A stretch of 64,000 nucleotides of DNA from Candidatus Epilinea brevis (GTDB lineage Bacteria > Chloroflexota > Anaerolineae > Epilineales > Epilineaceae). This document shows, one piece after another, positions 9,083-19,977 of the stretch (its first letter is position 1; the number at the start of each line of letters is the position of its first letter). The position numbers were made by a program, and so were the translations under genes. The notes under the pieces are model-generated. The model searched no databases, was not told the DNA's origin, and worked only from the letters and a program-made list of their open reading frames with translations. The DNA is taken from contig JADJUE010000007.1 of assembly GCA_016710785.1 (NCBI GenBank), positions 1 through 64,000 of the forward strand. The letters run 5' to 3'.

Positions 9083-10156
9083 TCAGTACGTCGCACAGTT
9101 GACGTTGATCTGAATGGACGCATCAGTCCGAAGCCCCGTAGCGTAGGTCGCCCTCGCCTCAGCGTCTCTGGTTGCACCAATATCGGCAGCCGCCGCCGCT
9201 ATCTCATTCTCGCCAGGTCGGACTTGGTGGTCTGTGACGAACGCCACGACTCCAGTTCCATCGGCTCTTACATACGGATAGAGATAGTTGCCTTCCGAGT
9301 GACTAGTGACAATTGTCTGCACATAGTCAGGAAGGCCGGATAACTCCCTGAGATCTGCGCTCAGTCTGTACTTTACAATTGCAGCCGCTGGACTAGCGAG
9401 ACTCTGTTGAGCAACAGCGCGATCCAAGAATTGTCCCAGGAATGCGCCCTCCTTTGCGCTTCTCCACTCCTTCTGCAGTTCAGTATACAAAGCAGATGTC
9501 TGAGCTTTGGACTCAGTAGTGATCACAGCAATATCCAACGAGATGCCCGCCATCTCAGACACTCTAGTAGCTATCTCGTCGGCCGACGGAGTGAACATGG
9601 CCGTGGCAAACCGCCCGTCATATTCGCTTACTGCGGCCACCGTTCCTAATAACGCAGCTCCCACCCAGCCGGCGGCCATGTCGGTCGTCGCTGTCGACTC
9701 TGGAGAACTACTCGGCGTCGATGGTGGGGCCAAGGTGGCGGCTTCAGTCGTCGCTGATGTGTTCTGTTCGAAAATCGCCGTCAACGTTGGCGAGCCAATC
9801 GAGATCCCGGAAGCGAGCCGATCATCGCGCAACAAGACATAGTCTACAAAGTACTCGATTGTCTGATCGCAGGCTTCATTCCTACTCATTTCCGGATTCT
9901 GACCTAACAGACCATCAAACCTGTCATGAAAGGCACTCGCCCTTATGGCTTGACCGTTCACGATCAGATAGGGGGTTGGTGTAGAAGATGGTCCAGGAGA
10001 TGATGTTCCCAAGCTGATCAGGTCCACTCCATCTCCCATGCGCCATGAGTTCATCCTGATTGCCCTAGACACAACAATCGCTGCAGCAACAGCTAAGATT
10101 ACCAGAACTCCAGACCATTGAATTCTCGCGCCGAGTCTTGTACTCAAGCTTGTCAC
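9083..10156 (-). CDS. Membrane-anchored unknown protein, SurA-N-like, AT-rich
   Basis: 357 residues from a GTG start preceded by AGGAGAG at good distance. Residues about 13-33 form one membrane helix (WSGVLVILAVAAAIVV), so the rest is probably extracytoplasmic. The segment PYLIVNGQAIRASAFHDRF resembles the start of SurA/parvulin-type chaperone N-domains, where VNG is followed by a helix. A Ser/Thr/Pro linker lies near residues 140-160, and the C-terminal part contains a beta-rich region ending in a Cys. No PpiC catalytic domain is evident. Base composition and codon use are visibly more AT-rich than all neighbours, suggesting acquisition from elsewhere. A folding helper or surface protein is a guess. 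Confidence 0.65.
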   Translation of the reverse strand: MTSLSTRLGARIQWSGVLVILAVAAAIVVSRAIRMNSWRMGDGVDLISLGTSSPGPSSTPTPYLIVNGQAIRASAFHDRFDGLLGQNPEMSRNEACDQTIEYFVDYVLLRDDRLASGISIGSPTLTAIFEQNTSATTEAATLAPPSTPSSSPESTATTDMAAGWVGAALLGTVAAVSEYDGRFATAMFTPSADEIATRVSEMAGISLDIAVITTESKAQTSALYTELQKEWRSAKEGAFLGQFLDRAVAQQSLASPAAAIVKYRLSADLRELSGLPDYVQTIVTSHSEGNYLYPYVRADGTGVVAFVTDHQVRPGENEIAAAAADIGATRDAEARATYATGLRTDASIQINVNCATY

Positions 10157-10183
10157 TTACGCTCTCTCCTGTTCTCTTTGAGC

Positions 10184-10212
10184 ACTATACATCGAGGCCA
10201 GTCGGTCGTCCA
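10184..10212 (-). promoter_or_regulatory. Possible promoter of the AT-rich gene
   Basis: On the minus strand TATAGT (10184-10189) lies 17 bases downstream of TGGACG (10207-10212), about 28 bases before the GTG start. The -10 is good and the -35 poor. Confidence 0.35.
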
Positions 10213-10395
10213 GCCGGGGACGGATCGGCCTTGGGGCGCCATCACCTGGCTGTCACTACACTTGGGCCGCGACTGACAGGCTGGTCCTCGACCAGGAACG
10301 TGTCGGCGGACACATTATGGGCATCGCCGCGGACGCCGCTCCGTCCAGGTGTTCCTTCGGCTACTGGCGGCAGGTCGGGACGGCCCCTTGCCCGG

Positions 10396-10424
10396 TTGCG
10401 CAGGCCGTCAGGCCGGTCTATGCT
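10396..10424 (+). promoter_or_regulatory. Sigma-70-like promoter, probably leaderless
   Basis: TTGCGC (10396-10401), a 17-base spacer, then TATGCT (10419-10424). Transcription would begin around 10431, three bases before the ATG at 10434, so the NHL/vWA message would be practically leaderless. Confidence 0.5.
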
Positions 10425-10433
10425 GTGCCCTCC

Positions 10434-13400
10434 ATGAACCGTCGACGCCTCGTCGCCCTGCTGCTGCCTGTTGCGCTGGCCGTGACCGTTCTCGGGTCTC
10501 GGGCGGCGCCCGCGCAGACGATCACGCCGCCGATCGCCTACCAGCACGTGGCCACCATCGGCCAGACCGGCCAGCCCTACCGCCGCTCCGACGCCAACCT
10601 CAACCAGCCTGTGGGCCTCGGCGCGGACCGCGACGGCGTCTGGATCGCCAACGGGGCCGGACGCAACCTGCTGCGCTTCGGGTTGGCCGGCGTCGAGTCC
10701 CTGGGCCGCGCCGGTGCGCTTGACGCCTTGTACGGCCGCCCCCTGCGCTTTCTGGCCGACGTGGCGGTGGTCAACCTGTGGGGCGGCAGGCCCAGCCCCA
10801 CCGCGACGCCGCGGACCGGGGGCGGCCGGGTGGAACCGCCGACGCGAACCGTGTGGTTCGTGGATCAAGGCGGTCACGTCGCCGTCGGCCTGCCGCCCGC
10901 GACGAGCGCTTTCCGGCGCCGCCCATCGTGGTGGGCGAGACCGACATGCCCGGCGATGACGATGGGCACTTGCGCGATCCGACGGGCATCGCCGCTGACA
11001 GCGTTGGCAACGTCTTCGTCAGCGACACCGGCAACCATCGTATCCAGATCTTCGCCCCCGACGGCAAGTACCTGGCGACCATCGGCCAAAGTGGCCGCGC
11101 CGGCGCCGGACCGGGCCAGCTGGACCATCCCCAACGCCTTACCCTATCCAAGGATGGCCGCTTGTATGTGGCCGACACCGGCAACCACCGCGTGGTCGCC
11201 TACGAGGTCAGCGATCCCCGCGCCCCGCGCGAGCTGCAGGTGTACGGGCATACCGGCGTGGCGGGCAAGGGACCCGGCCAGTTCGACCATCCCGGCGGCG
11301 TCGCCGTGGACGCCACCTTCCTCTATGTCGCCGACACCGGCAACAGCCGCGTGCAGGTGCTCACCTGGCGCGACGGTCGGCAATGGCGCACCCTGGACGG
11401 CACGACCAGGGACCGCTGCGGCTTCGCTCAAGGGGCCGACCCCGATTGGGGAGCGCCGTCGGACCTGGCCCTGGACCAGAGCAACAACCTGTATATCGCC
11501 ATGCCGCAGAAGATGCGGGTGGCAGGCTGCGACGCCATGCAACGTTTGCAGCGCCCCGACCTAAACCACGGATCGCCGGGCAGCCCCTACGTCGCGGCGG
11601 ACGACCTGTTCAACGCTCCGTCCGGTGTCGCTGTCGCCGCGGATGGGTCGCTGGCCATCGTCGAGCAGGAAGGCCAGCGCCTGGTCCGCATCGCCGCGGA
11701 TGGCGCTCCCATGTGGACCATCGGCAGCGCGGGTGTCGCGGGCGCCGGTGACGCCGTTCGACCGCAGCTGGCGCAGCCCACCGATGCGGTGTTCCTCGCG
11801 GACGGCCGTCTGGTCGTGTCGGACACGGGTAACGGGCGGCTGCAGGTGTTCAATGCCGCCGGCAGGCTCGACGCCACTTGGGGCAGTGGCTGGCTGCAAT
11901 CGCCCGCCGGCCTGGTGCCCCTGCCCGATGGCCGCCTGGCCGTGGCGGACTCCGCGGCGGGTCGCGTGCGGCTGTTGGATGCGAGCGGGGCGGCCGCCGG
12001 CGACCTGGCCGGTCCATCAGGCCCGCTGGCGTTCACCAACCCCGCCGACGTCGCCGTGGACAGCGTGGGCAACTGGTACGTCAGCGAGCGCAGCAGCCAT
12101 GTCGTGCAGGTGTTCGACCGCCGCGGAGCCCCCGCCCGCAGGGTCGGCGAGGTGGGCGTGAGCGGCGACGGCTTCGGCCACCTCAAGCGGCCGACCGGCC
12201 TGGCCATCGACGCGGCCGATCGACTGCTGGTGGTGGACAGCGGCCATGACCGCGTCCAGGTCTTCGCCCCGGATGGCGCCTACCTCAGCACCATCGGCGG
12301 CCGCCGCGGCGGCGGGACGGGAGGGCTGCTAGAGCCGCGCGGTATCGCCGTCGCACCGGACGGCAAGGTGCTTGTTGCCGATAGCTTCAACCATCGCGTG
12401 CAGGTGTTCCAGGCGGCCGCCGAGCCCTGGCTGCCGGCGGCGGCCAATGGCTTCGGGGAGCGAGCCGTGACGGAGGTCGATGCCCTGCAGGTGTTCGACG
12501 GGCGCCTGTACGCGGGGCTCGGTGGTTCAACGGGGGCGGGGTCTGGCGTCGCGCTGAGCAGGGCCCGTGGCAACAGGTCGCGTTCGGCGGTTTCGGCGAC
12601 GCCGCGCATCACCGCCTGCGGGCCTTCGGCGTCTTTGGCGGCAAGCTCTACGCCGGCACCGACAACCGCCATGAGCAATGGGACCTCAACACCGGCCTGC
12701 CCATCGGCGCTTCCACCGGCGGCGGGGTCTGGCGGAGCGGCGACGGCCAAGGATGGGAGCCCGTGGTCGCCGGCGGCTTCGGCGACAGCCACCAAGGCGC
12801 CGTCGGCCCCTTCGCCGAGTTCCGGGGGCAGCTCTATGCCGGGACGGCGTCCGTGGACAGCCGCTACCCGCCGCAGCTATGGCGGTCCGCAAGCGGCGAT
12901 GGCGCCAGCTGGCGGCGGCTCGGCATCGGCCAGACCTCGCGATCCGGCTGGAGCGACAACCGCGCCGTGTCGGCGATGACGGTCTACAGCAACAGCTTGG
13001 TCCTGGGCACCTGCGGCCAGCGAGCGCAGCTATGGTCGAGCCGCGACGGCGAGGCCTGGCAGCCGGCCGGCGATGCCGACCGCGGCGTCGAACCCGCCGC
13101 TATCCAGCCGACCTTGGGGGCGGGAGCTCCCTGTGTCACGTCGCTCACCGCCTATGAGGGCCGGCTCTTCGCCGCCCTCGGCACGCCCTCGGATCGCCTG
13201 CGGCATCCCTACGAAGTGGGGGTTCCGGCGGAGCTGTGGCATTGCCTCGCCTGCGACGGCAGCGATTGGGAGCAGGCCGCGGCGCCTGGCTTCGGCGACC
13301 CGACCAATGCCGGCGCGCTGGCCTTGGCGGCCTTCGCCGAACCACCCTTCAACTACCTCTATGCCGCCGTCGGCAACGCCGCGAGCGGCCTGCAGCTGTG

Positions 13401-16400
13401 GCGCGCTCCCGATGGGCTGAACTGGGAGCCGCTCGTCCCAGGCGGCTTCGGCGATGACAACAACAGCCAGCCGGGCGGTCCAGCCGCCATGGCCGAGTAC
13501 CGCGGCCGGCTGTTCGTCGGCACGGTCAACGCCGCCAACGGTGGCGAGCTGTGGTCCAGCGGCGGCACCCGGCCGGAGCCGCCGCCCCCGGCCGCAGGCC
13601 CGACCGTCGTCCCCACGCCGCGGCCGCGGCCGCAGCCGTCGGTGGGCCGCGCGCGCTACCGGCAGGTGGACGCCTGGCCCGTGGCGCCATCCCTGCCGGA
13701 TGGCGTCCTCGGCGGGATCAGCGACATGGCCGTGGCCGCCGACGGAGCGGTCTACCTCTTGGCTGACGGCCCGCCGCGCTTGCTGCACCTGCGCCCCGAC
13801 GGCGCCTGGGCGCCGGACTTCGGCGCCAGCGGCACCGGCCCCGGCCGTCTCAGCCAACCGCGAGCCATCGCGGTGGACGACGCGGCCAGCCGGGTCTACG
13901 TCGCCGATGTCGGCGGCCAGGGCCGCTTGCTGGCCTACGACCTGCAGGGCGGCTACATCGCCACCGTCAGTCGGGGCGCCCGACCCGTGGACTTGCAGGT
14001 GCTTGCCGACGGCACGCTGTGGCTGGCGGACCTCGCCGCCGGCGCCCTGCGACATCTCGCGGCGGACGGCGCCGAGCTGGCGCGATTTGGCCACTTCGGA
14101 CCGGAGGACGAGGACGGCTTCCTGGGCCTCGCGGCCGTCGCCGTCGAGCCGCGCGGCCTGGTATGGGCTGCCGATCAGGACGGCACCCGCCTGCGGTCCT
14201 ACGTGCTGGACGCCGGCGGCCGATGGGCGCGGGTGGCCACCCTGGACCTGACCAGGCCCAACTTCGCCGGCTGCGACGGCCGGCGCCTGCAGGCCTTGGG
14301 CGACGATGTGCTGCTGGCCGGCGCCTGCATCATCGCGGCCGGAGCGCGTCGCGCCGTTCTGCCCGCCGACCAGCCCGGCAGCGACATCTACGCCGCCGGC
14401 CTGCGCAGCGCCAACCCCGCGGCCGGCCTGTTCTACGCCCTGGCCAGCCTGGACACCGATCGTGGCGACCCGGCCAACCCGACGGCGCCGGTCATCGTGC
14501 GCTACGTCGACGAGCGGTTCGCCATCGTGCTGCGCTATTGGCTGGGGCGGGCCATGGCCGGCGCGGCTGCGGTCGACAACCAGCTTCAGCAACCGGTGCG
14601 CATCGACGCCCTGCCGAACGGCGACGTGGTGGTCACCGACTCCAGCGCCTTCGTCGGTGCCTGGACCCAGCCGCCCTTCACCCGTCGTTTCCAGCCCGAT
14701 GGCCGTCCGATCGAGAAGCTGGCGATCCGCACCCGGTACAGCAATTCCTTCGAGATTATCATGGACGGTCGCCTGGCCTTTGCGACGGGGGAGAGCGGCC
14801 GCATCGCCGGCGTGGCCACCCTTCGCAGCGGCTGCCTGACCTGCCCCAACCGTCCCCCCCTGATCCTGTCGGTCGTCGCCTACGCCCAGAGCGTCGCGCA
14901 GCGGGTCTGTCATCTGATCTGCATCCCCGGGCTCTACCTCGACCCCATCTGGAAGACCTCGCTCATCAACCTCCAGCAGCAGCGGGGGGCCTTGGACTAC
15001 AACTACGCCGCCACCTTCGACGCCATTCGGCGGCAGGTCGTGCTGCTGCAGGTTTGGGCCGATAGCCCCTCCGACGCGGCAATGCCCGCCCGTCTGCTGC
15101 TCTTGCCGCTGGACGCCATGGGCCGCAAGACCGAGGTCGCGCTGGATGGCAGCGAGCGGGAAGCCCTATGGACGGATGTGGATGTGGGGCCGGACGGGCG
15201 CATCCATGTGCTGGACACCTTGAATGATCGGCTGAAGGTGTTTGACGGCGTCGGCGTCTTGCTGGCCGAACTGGCCACGCCGAAGGACGCCTGGAAGCTG
15301 GCCGGCGGACCGAATGGCGAGACCTTCCTCTTGACCACCCATGGCCAGGTGGTCCGCCTTGCGCCGGATGGCCGGGTCCTGTCGCGCTTCAACGGCCTGC
15401 CGGATGACGACGTGCCGACGAGCGCGTTGGTGGACCTTGCCGTGGATGCCTGGGGACGGGTGTACACCATCGATGGGTATTACCACCAGGTCACGGCCTT
15501 CGAGCCGGACGGCAGCGAGGCCGACGTGCTGGAAGGCGAGGACTGCCACTTTGCCGGCGACAAATGGGTAGCGCCCGACGAGCTGTTGCTAGGCGATTCG
15601 ACGGAGCTCACGTTGACGCTGTTCGGAACCTGCGGCTACGTCGAGGAGCCCACCGATATCGTACTGGCGGTGAACGCGGAGACCGCGCGGCTGGGGCCGG
15701 TAGGTACATACGGCTTCGTCGAACCCCGTCGCCTCCGTGTCGCGCGGCAGATCCTGGGGCTGGTGGACCTGGACCTGCATCGGGTGGGCATCGTCTCCTT
15801 CGTCCTGAGCGGCCAGGTGGACAGGCCCCTCACCCACGAACGCCGACCGCTGATCCAGTCGCTCTTCGACCTGCCAGGCGGACCGCCCCTGGCTCCGACG
15901 GAGCGTGGCTGCGATGGGGTCAACAACGATTCGGCGCTGAAGGCCGCCCGCGAAGCCTTCGCCGATTCGCCGCCGGGTCGCCGCAAGGTGCTCATCATCA
16001 TCGGGCCCGGCATGGAGCCGCGGCCCGGCGTCTGCCCCTGGACGGCCTTGGGCATCGCGCGGACCGCGGCGGAGCTGAAGGCCGGCGGGGTGGAGATCGT
16101 CGCCGTCAACGGCGCTTCGGTGGCGGCCAGCAGCCAGGCCATGAGCGGGATCGCCGTCGCCGAGCGCGGGCAGGGCGTGGGCCGGCCGGCCCTGCAGCAG
16201 GCCTTGTCGCGTCGCTGGCCGACCGACCTCATACAGAGCGGGACCTTGACGGACACCCTGCCGGCCAACATGGACTACGTGCTCGGCAGCGCGAGCCCGC
16301 CGGCTACCTGGGATGCCGCCAGCCGCACGCTCAGCTGGCGGTTGGGACGGATCGAGCGGGGCTTGACGCCGCGCTTCTCGCTCAAGGTCCGCCCGCGCGA

Positions 16401-17233
16401 GGAAGGCCTGTGGCCGACGAACGTATCCGCCGTGGCGGAGGGCGTCGATGGTTGGGGCGACCCCTTCCACGTCGTCCTGCCCGTTCCCAGGGTCCGCGTC
16501 TACGGCGAGCTGCCGCCCACCGCCACGAGCAGCGCCACGGCGACGCCCACGGCGACCCTGACGGCCACGCCGGAGCCGACAGCGACGCCGCGACCGACCT
16601 CACCGCCGAAGCCGATCTACCTGCCGATCCTGCCGCTGACCGCGGCCTGCCGACCGGAGACGCGCAACGCCGACATCGCCCTGGTCATCGACAGCTCCAG
16701 CAGCATGTCCGAGACGACGCGCCCTGGAGGACCCACCAAGCTGGCGGCGGCCCAGGAGGCCGCCCGGGCCTTCCTGGCGCAGCTGGCGGCCGGCGGGAGC
16801 CAGGCGGCGCTCATCCAGTTCAGCAACAGCGCCGCGGTCCTGGTGCCGCTGACGCCCGACATCGCCGCCGTGACGGCCGGCCTCGACCGCCTCACCCAGG
16901 CCAGCGGCACGCATCGACCTGGCCTTGGACAGCGTCGTCGCCAAACTCACGGGCAGCGCGCGCCGGCCGGGCAACAACCCGGTGATCATCCTGCTCACGG
17001 ACGGCGAGCCGACGGGTACCACGACCGACGCGGTGCAACAGGCGGCCCTTCGCGCCAAGGGGGCGGGCATGCTGGTGTTCACCATCGGCCTGGGCCAGGC
17101 GGTGGACCAGGCGCTGCTGGGCAGCATCGCTTCGCGCCCCGAATGGGCCTACCTCGCCCCGGACACCTCAGACCTGGCGGGTATCTACGAGAGAATCGTG
17201 TACGTGATCCCTTGCAAGCCGGAGTGGCCTTAG
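10434..17233 (+). CDS. Giant secreted NHL-repeat and vWA protein, three frameshifts
   Basis: About 2,265 residues if three indels are repaired (near 10890, 12525 and 16905). The start MNRRRLVALLLPVALAVTVL is a signal peptide. From about 10530 to 12420 run NHL beta-propeller blades (SVGNVFVSDTGNHRIQIFAPDG and similar). A second propeller-like region with WRSGDGQGWEPVV units spans about 12550-13560, then more NHL-like blades to about 15580. Next is a vWA-like domain starting DIVLAVNAETARLG that lacks the DxSxS metal motif, a short DUF11-like beta domain, a Thr/Pro linker with IYLPILPL, and finally a canonical vWA domain with DSSSSMS and VIILLTDGEP. Propellers and vWA both bind proteins, so a surface scaffold or adhesin is inferred. 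The indels sit in GC-rich repeats (missing C at GGTGGTTC; CGCG reduced to CG), favouring sequencing error over a pseudogene. Confidence 0.75.
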
Positions 17234-17299
17234 CGCGATAACCGTCAGGGTACCGAACTCGGGATTCACGGCGTTTCGAAGGAATGCCCTGGGGAGGGT

Positions 17300-17328
17300 T
17301 TGAGGTCCATCCGGTGACGCGGTATCCT
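17300..17328 (+). promoter_or_regulatory. Sigma-70-like promoter for delta-60 protein
   Basis: TTGAGG (17300-17305), 17-base spacer, TATCCT (17323-17328), about 40 bases before the ATG at 17368. The spacing is ideal. Confidence 0.55.
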
Positions 17329-17367
17329 CAGCGTTCGAGCGCTTTCGGACAGACATAGGAGGCGGTA

Positions 17368-19017
17368 ATGTCAAGCAGTTCAGGCAGGGTGCGGCCGGAC
17401 GAACGACGGTTGCTGATCGGCCTGGGTGTGGCCGCCAGCATCGTATTGGCTGCCGTCCTGCGCACGGCCAGGCCGACCGCCGACCGGCCAAGCCCCGCTG
17501 ATCAGGAGCCCTCCGCCATCGCAGCGGACCCGGCCTTCGAGGTCTACGAGCGCACGGACTTCGGCGCTGTCGAGGAGGCACGGAACGTTACCGTCCAGGC
17601 GGATGGCATGATCGTCGCCTGCGGTGCCAGCGGCGACGACATTCTTGACAGTCACGCCGCTCACGACATCGCCTTGGCGCGCTACGGTCCGGACGGTAAG
17701 CTGGATCCGTCCTTCGGCGTCGGCGGCAAGGTGGTGGTGGACCTTGGCGCTCATTCCGAAGTGGCCGAAGGTGTCGTCGCTCTGCCGGACGGCCATCTAC
17801 TGGTGGCTGGCTCGATCAGCGGCGACCACCTTGGCAGCGGAGACGGCGATGACATCTTCGTCGCCCGCTTCAACAGCGATGGCAGCTTGGATCGGAGCTT
17901 CGGCAAGCAGGGCGTGGCTGCGCTCGATTTCGGGCGCAGCCATGACCAGGCAGTCGCAGTCGCTGTGCAAAAGGATGGAGCGATCGTGGTTGCCGGCAGT
18001 AGGTGGCCCGGAAGGGGTGCATTGCAGCCGGGACTGGCCCGGTTCACGGCTGATGGTGCGGTCGACATTGGTTTCGGTGTTGACGGTGTGTTTCAATCCA
18101 GCTTCCAGCGGGATACCTATCTCGCGGATGTCGTCGTCGATTCCGATGGATCACTGCTGTTGGCACTCAACACCTGGGAGTACGCCTACCCTTGGTGGGA
18201 CGGAGCCGTCGCGCGCGTGAACGCAAAGGGGGCCTTAGACCCGACGTTCGGCCGTGATGGAATAGCGGTCGTTCCATTGGCCCGCTCAGGGCGCGGCAAC
18301 AGCCGAGCAACGAGCGTCCTGACAACATCGGACGGCAAGGTACTCATCGCCGGATCGACGGACAGCGACGCCTTTCGAGGCTCGGACATCCTCCTTACAC
18401 GGTTTTTCGGAAGCGGTCAGCTGGATCCAACCTTCGGCGCCGGGCCGATCACGCTCATCGAGATAGCCACGAATAGCCATGACTCATTGAGCGACATGGT
18501 GAAGGATGCGTCGGGGCGGTTGCTGCTGGTCAGTAGGTCGAGCAAGGACATCGGCTGGAAGTCTCAGGGCCTGGGCTTCGCGCTGCGGCAAGCGGACGGT
18601 TCTGCCGACCTATCTTTCGGCTCCAACGGCACGGGGACGGCATGGCTGCCCTTCCCCGTGGGGGCCACGGACTTCGTCGAAGCAGCAGCGATCCTTCACG
18701 ATGGTCGCGGGGTCGTCGTGGGCACGCATTACGAGGATGTGGGCCAGCCGCGTATCAATGACTTCATGCTCGGGATACTGCCGCTGCCGGCCGTGCCGCC
18801 GGTGAGCCCTGCTCCGAGCGCCACTGCGCAGGCGACGGCAACGCCCACTGCGGTAGCCTTGCCCGGAACGCCCCCGGGCGGGGCCACCGCTACGACCACG
18901 GCCGCCCCGCCGACGACCCTGACGCCGGACAGTACCGCTGTCCCTACCCGTGAGCAAACGCCCGCGGCGAGCAATCCCCCAGGCCGCGTGTGGCTGCCAT
19001 GGCTGCAGAATCCTTGA
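17368..19017 (+). CDS. Secreted delta-60 repeat (beta-propeller-like) protein
   Basis: 549 residues; the start is supported by AGGAGGCG before the ATG. Residues about 13-30 are a membrane/signal segment (LLIGLGVAASIVLAAVL). The body is a row of about seven delta-60 units, each with the pattern LARYGPDGKLDPSFGVGGKV (also VARFNSDGSLDRSFGKQGV and VARVNAKGALDPTFGRDGI). This family is found in extracellular proteins and probably forms a propeller. The last 75 residues are a Thr/Ala/Pro linker followed by the terminal motif RVWLPWLQNP, matching the LP-L motif seen in other secreted proteins here. Composition is slightly less GC-rich than the flanks. It is probably transcribed alone. Binding partner unknown. 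Confidence 0.8.
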   Translation: MSSSSGRVRPDERRLLIGLGVAASIVLAAVLRTARPTADRPSPADQEPSAIAADPAFEVYERTDFGAVEEARNVTVQADGMIVACGASGDDILDSHAAHDIALARYGPDGKLDPSFGVGGKVVVDLGAHSEVAEGVVALPDGHLLVAGSISGDHLGSGDGDDIFVARFNSDGSLDRSFGKQGVAALDFGRSHDQAVAVAVQKDGAIVVAGSRWPGRGALQPGLARFTADGAVDIGFGVDGVFQSSFQRDTYLADVVVDSDGSLLLALNTWEYAYPWWDGAVARVNAKGALDPTFGRDGIAVVPLARSGRGNSRATSVLTTSDGKVLIAGSTDSDAFRGSDILLTRFFGSGQLDPTFGAGPITLIEIATNSHDSLSDMVKDASGRLLLVSRSSKDIGWKSQGLGFALRQADGSADLSFGSNGTGTAWLPFPVGATDFVEAAAILHDGRGVVVGTHYEDVGQPRINDFMLGILPLPAVPPVSPAPSATAQATATPTAVALPGTPPGGATATTTAAPPTTLTPDSTAVPTREQTPAASNPPGRVWLPWLQNP

Positions 19018-19111
19018 ACCTGGCGCGGCGCGATCAATGACATGGGGTCGATCGGGCCTGCGTCATGTCCCGAGCACCCCTTTGACACTGTCTGTTCCAC
19101 CTCGGACACCG

Positions 19112-19141
19112 TTGCCCCAACGCCCCACACCCGTGTAGACT
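19112..19141 (+). promoter_or_regulatory. Promoter of the osmoprotectant importer operon
   Basis: TTGCCC (19112-19117), 18-base spacer, TAGACT (19136-19141). The first base of RNA would be about 19148 and the ATG is at 19151, so the permease message is probably leaderless; no Shine-Dalgarno is visible. Confidence 0.5.
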
Positions 19142-19150
19142 CGAACCACC

Positions 19151-19846
19151 ATGGTCACCCTCCCACCCTTCGCCCAGCGCCATCCCCCCGCCGCCCCCGC
19201 TGCCGCGCTAGATCTCGTCGCGGCGGCGCTGGCCTATGCCCGGGACCATGCCGCGGACCTGGCTGCCCAGACCTGGCGGCATGTGGGTCTGGCCGGCGGG
19301 GCGCTGTTGGTGGCGGCCCTCATCTGCGTGCCGGCCGGCGTTTGGATCGCCCGTCATCGGCGGCTGGCGGGTCCGGTCATCGGGCTGGGCAGCAGCCTGC
19401 GGGTGGTGCCCAGCCTGGCCATCCTCTTCCTGGCCCTGCCCGTGCTGGGCCTGGGCGCGCGGCCGGCGCTGGTCGCCCTGGTGCTGCTTGCCTGTCCGCC
19501 ACTGCTGCTCAACAGCTACGCCGGCATCCGCGGCGTGGCGCCGGCGGTGCTGGACGCGGCGCGGGGCATGGGCATGAGCCCCGGGCAGATCCTGCGACAG
19601 GTGGAGCTGCCCTTGGCCCTTCCGTTGATGCTGGCCGGGCTGCGTACCGCGGCCGTGGAGCTGATCGCCAGCGCCACCCTGGCCGCCTGGATCGGCGGCG
19701 GCGGGCTGGGCGACTTCATCCTTCGCGGCTTCGCCCTGGGCCGGCCGGCTATCATGCTGGTTGGCGCCGTGCCGGTGGCCTTGATGGCCCTGGCGGCGGA
19801 ACTGCTGCTGGGCCGCGTTCAGCGACGGGTCGTGGCCTGGCAATAG
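19151..19846 (+). CDS. Osmoprotectant ABC transporter permease (first)
   Basis: 231 residues with about five or six membrane helices. The coupling-loop signature LDAARGMGMSPGQILRQVELP matches the EAA loop of the BPD_transp_1 family in OpuC/ProW-type glycine betaine, choline or carnitine importers, and the short length (about 230) fits OpuCB/OpuCD. It heads an operon of permease, binding lipoprotein, ATPase and second permease. Two different permeases would form the heterodimeric channel. No ribosome site is seen before the ATG, consistent with the leaderless promoter just upstream. Confidence 0.88.
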   Translation: MVTLPPFAQRHPPAAPAAALDLVAAALAYARDHAADLAAQTWRHVGLAGGALLVAALICVPAGVWIARHRRLAGPVIGLGSSLRVVPSLAILFLALPVLGLGARPALVALVLLACPPLLLNSYAGIRGVAPAVLDAARGMGMSPGQILRQVELPLALPLMLAGLRTAAVELIASATLAAWIGGGGLGDFILRGFALGRPAIMLVGAVPVALMALAAELLLGRVQRRVVAWQ

Positions 19847-19977
19847 ACCCGTCACCAGCAGGGACGTCGCTGGCGAGCTGACGTGGCCGAAGCGTCCCCA
19901 ACCGCGCTGACCTTGCCCCCTTTCGTCCCGCACCGGCCCGAACCGTGCCGACTTCCCGCAACAAGGAGACCTGCCCC

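Noticed and set aside
12680..12979. Separate gene ending at 12979 in the frame of the first NHL propeller
   Set aside because: After about 12525 this frame loses homology while the adjacent frame continues the protein; it is a run-on after an indel.
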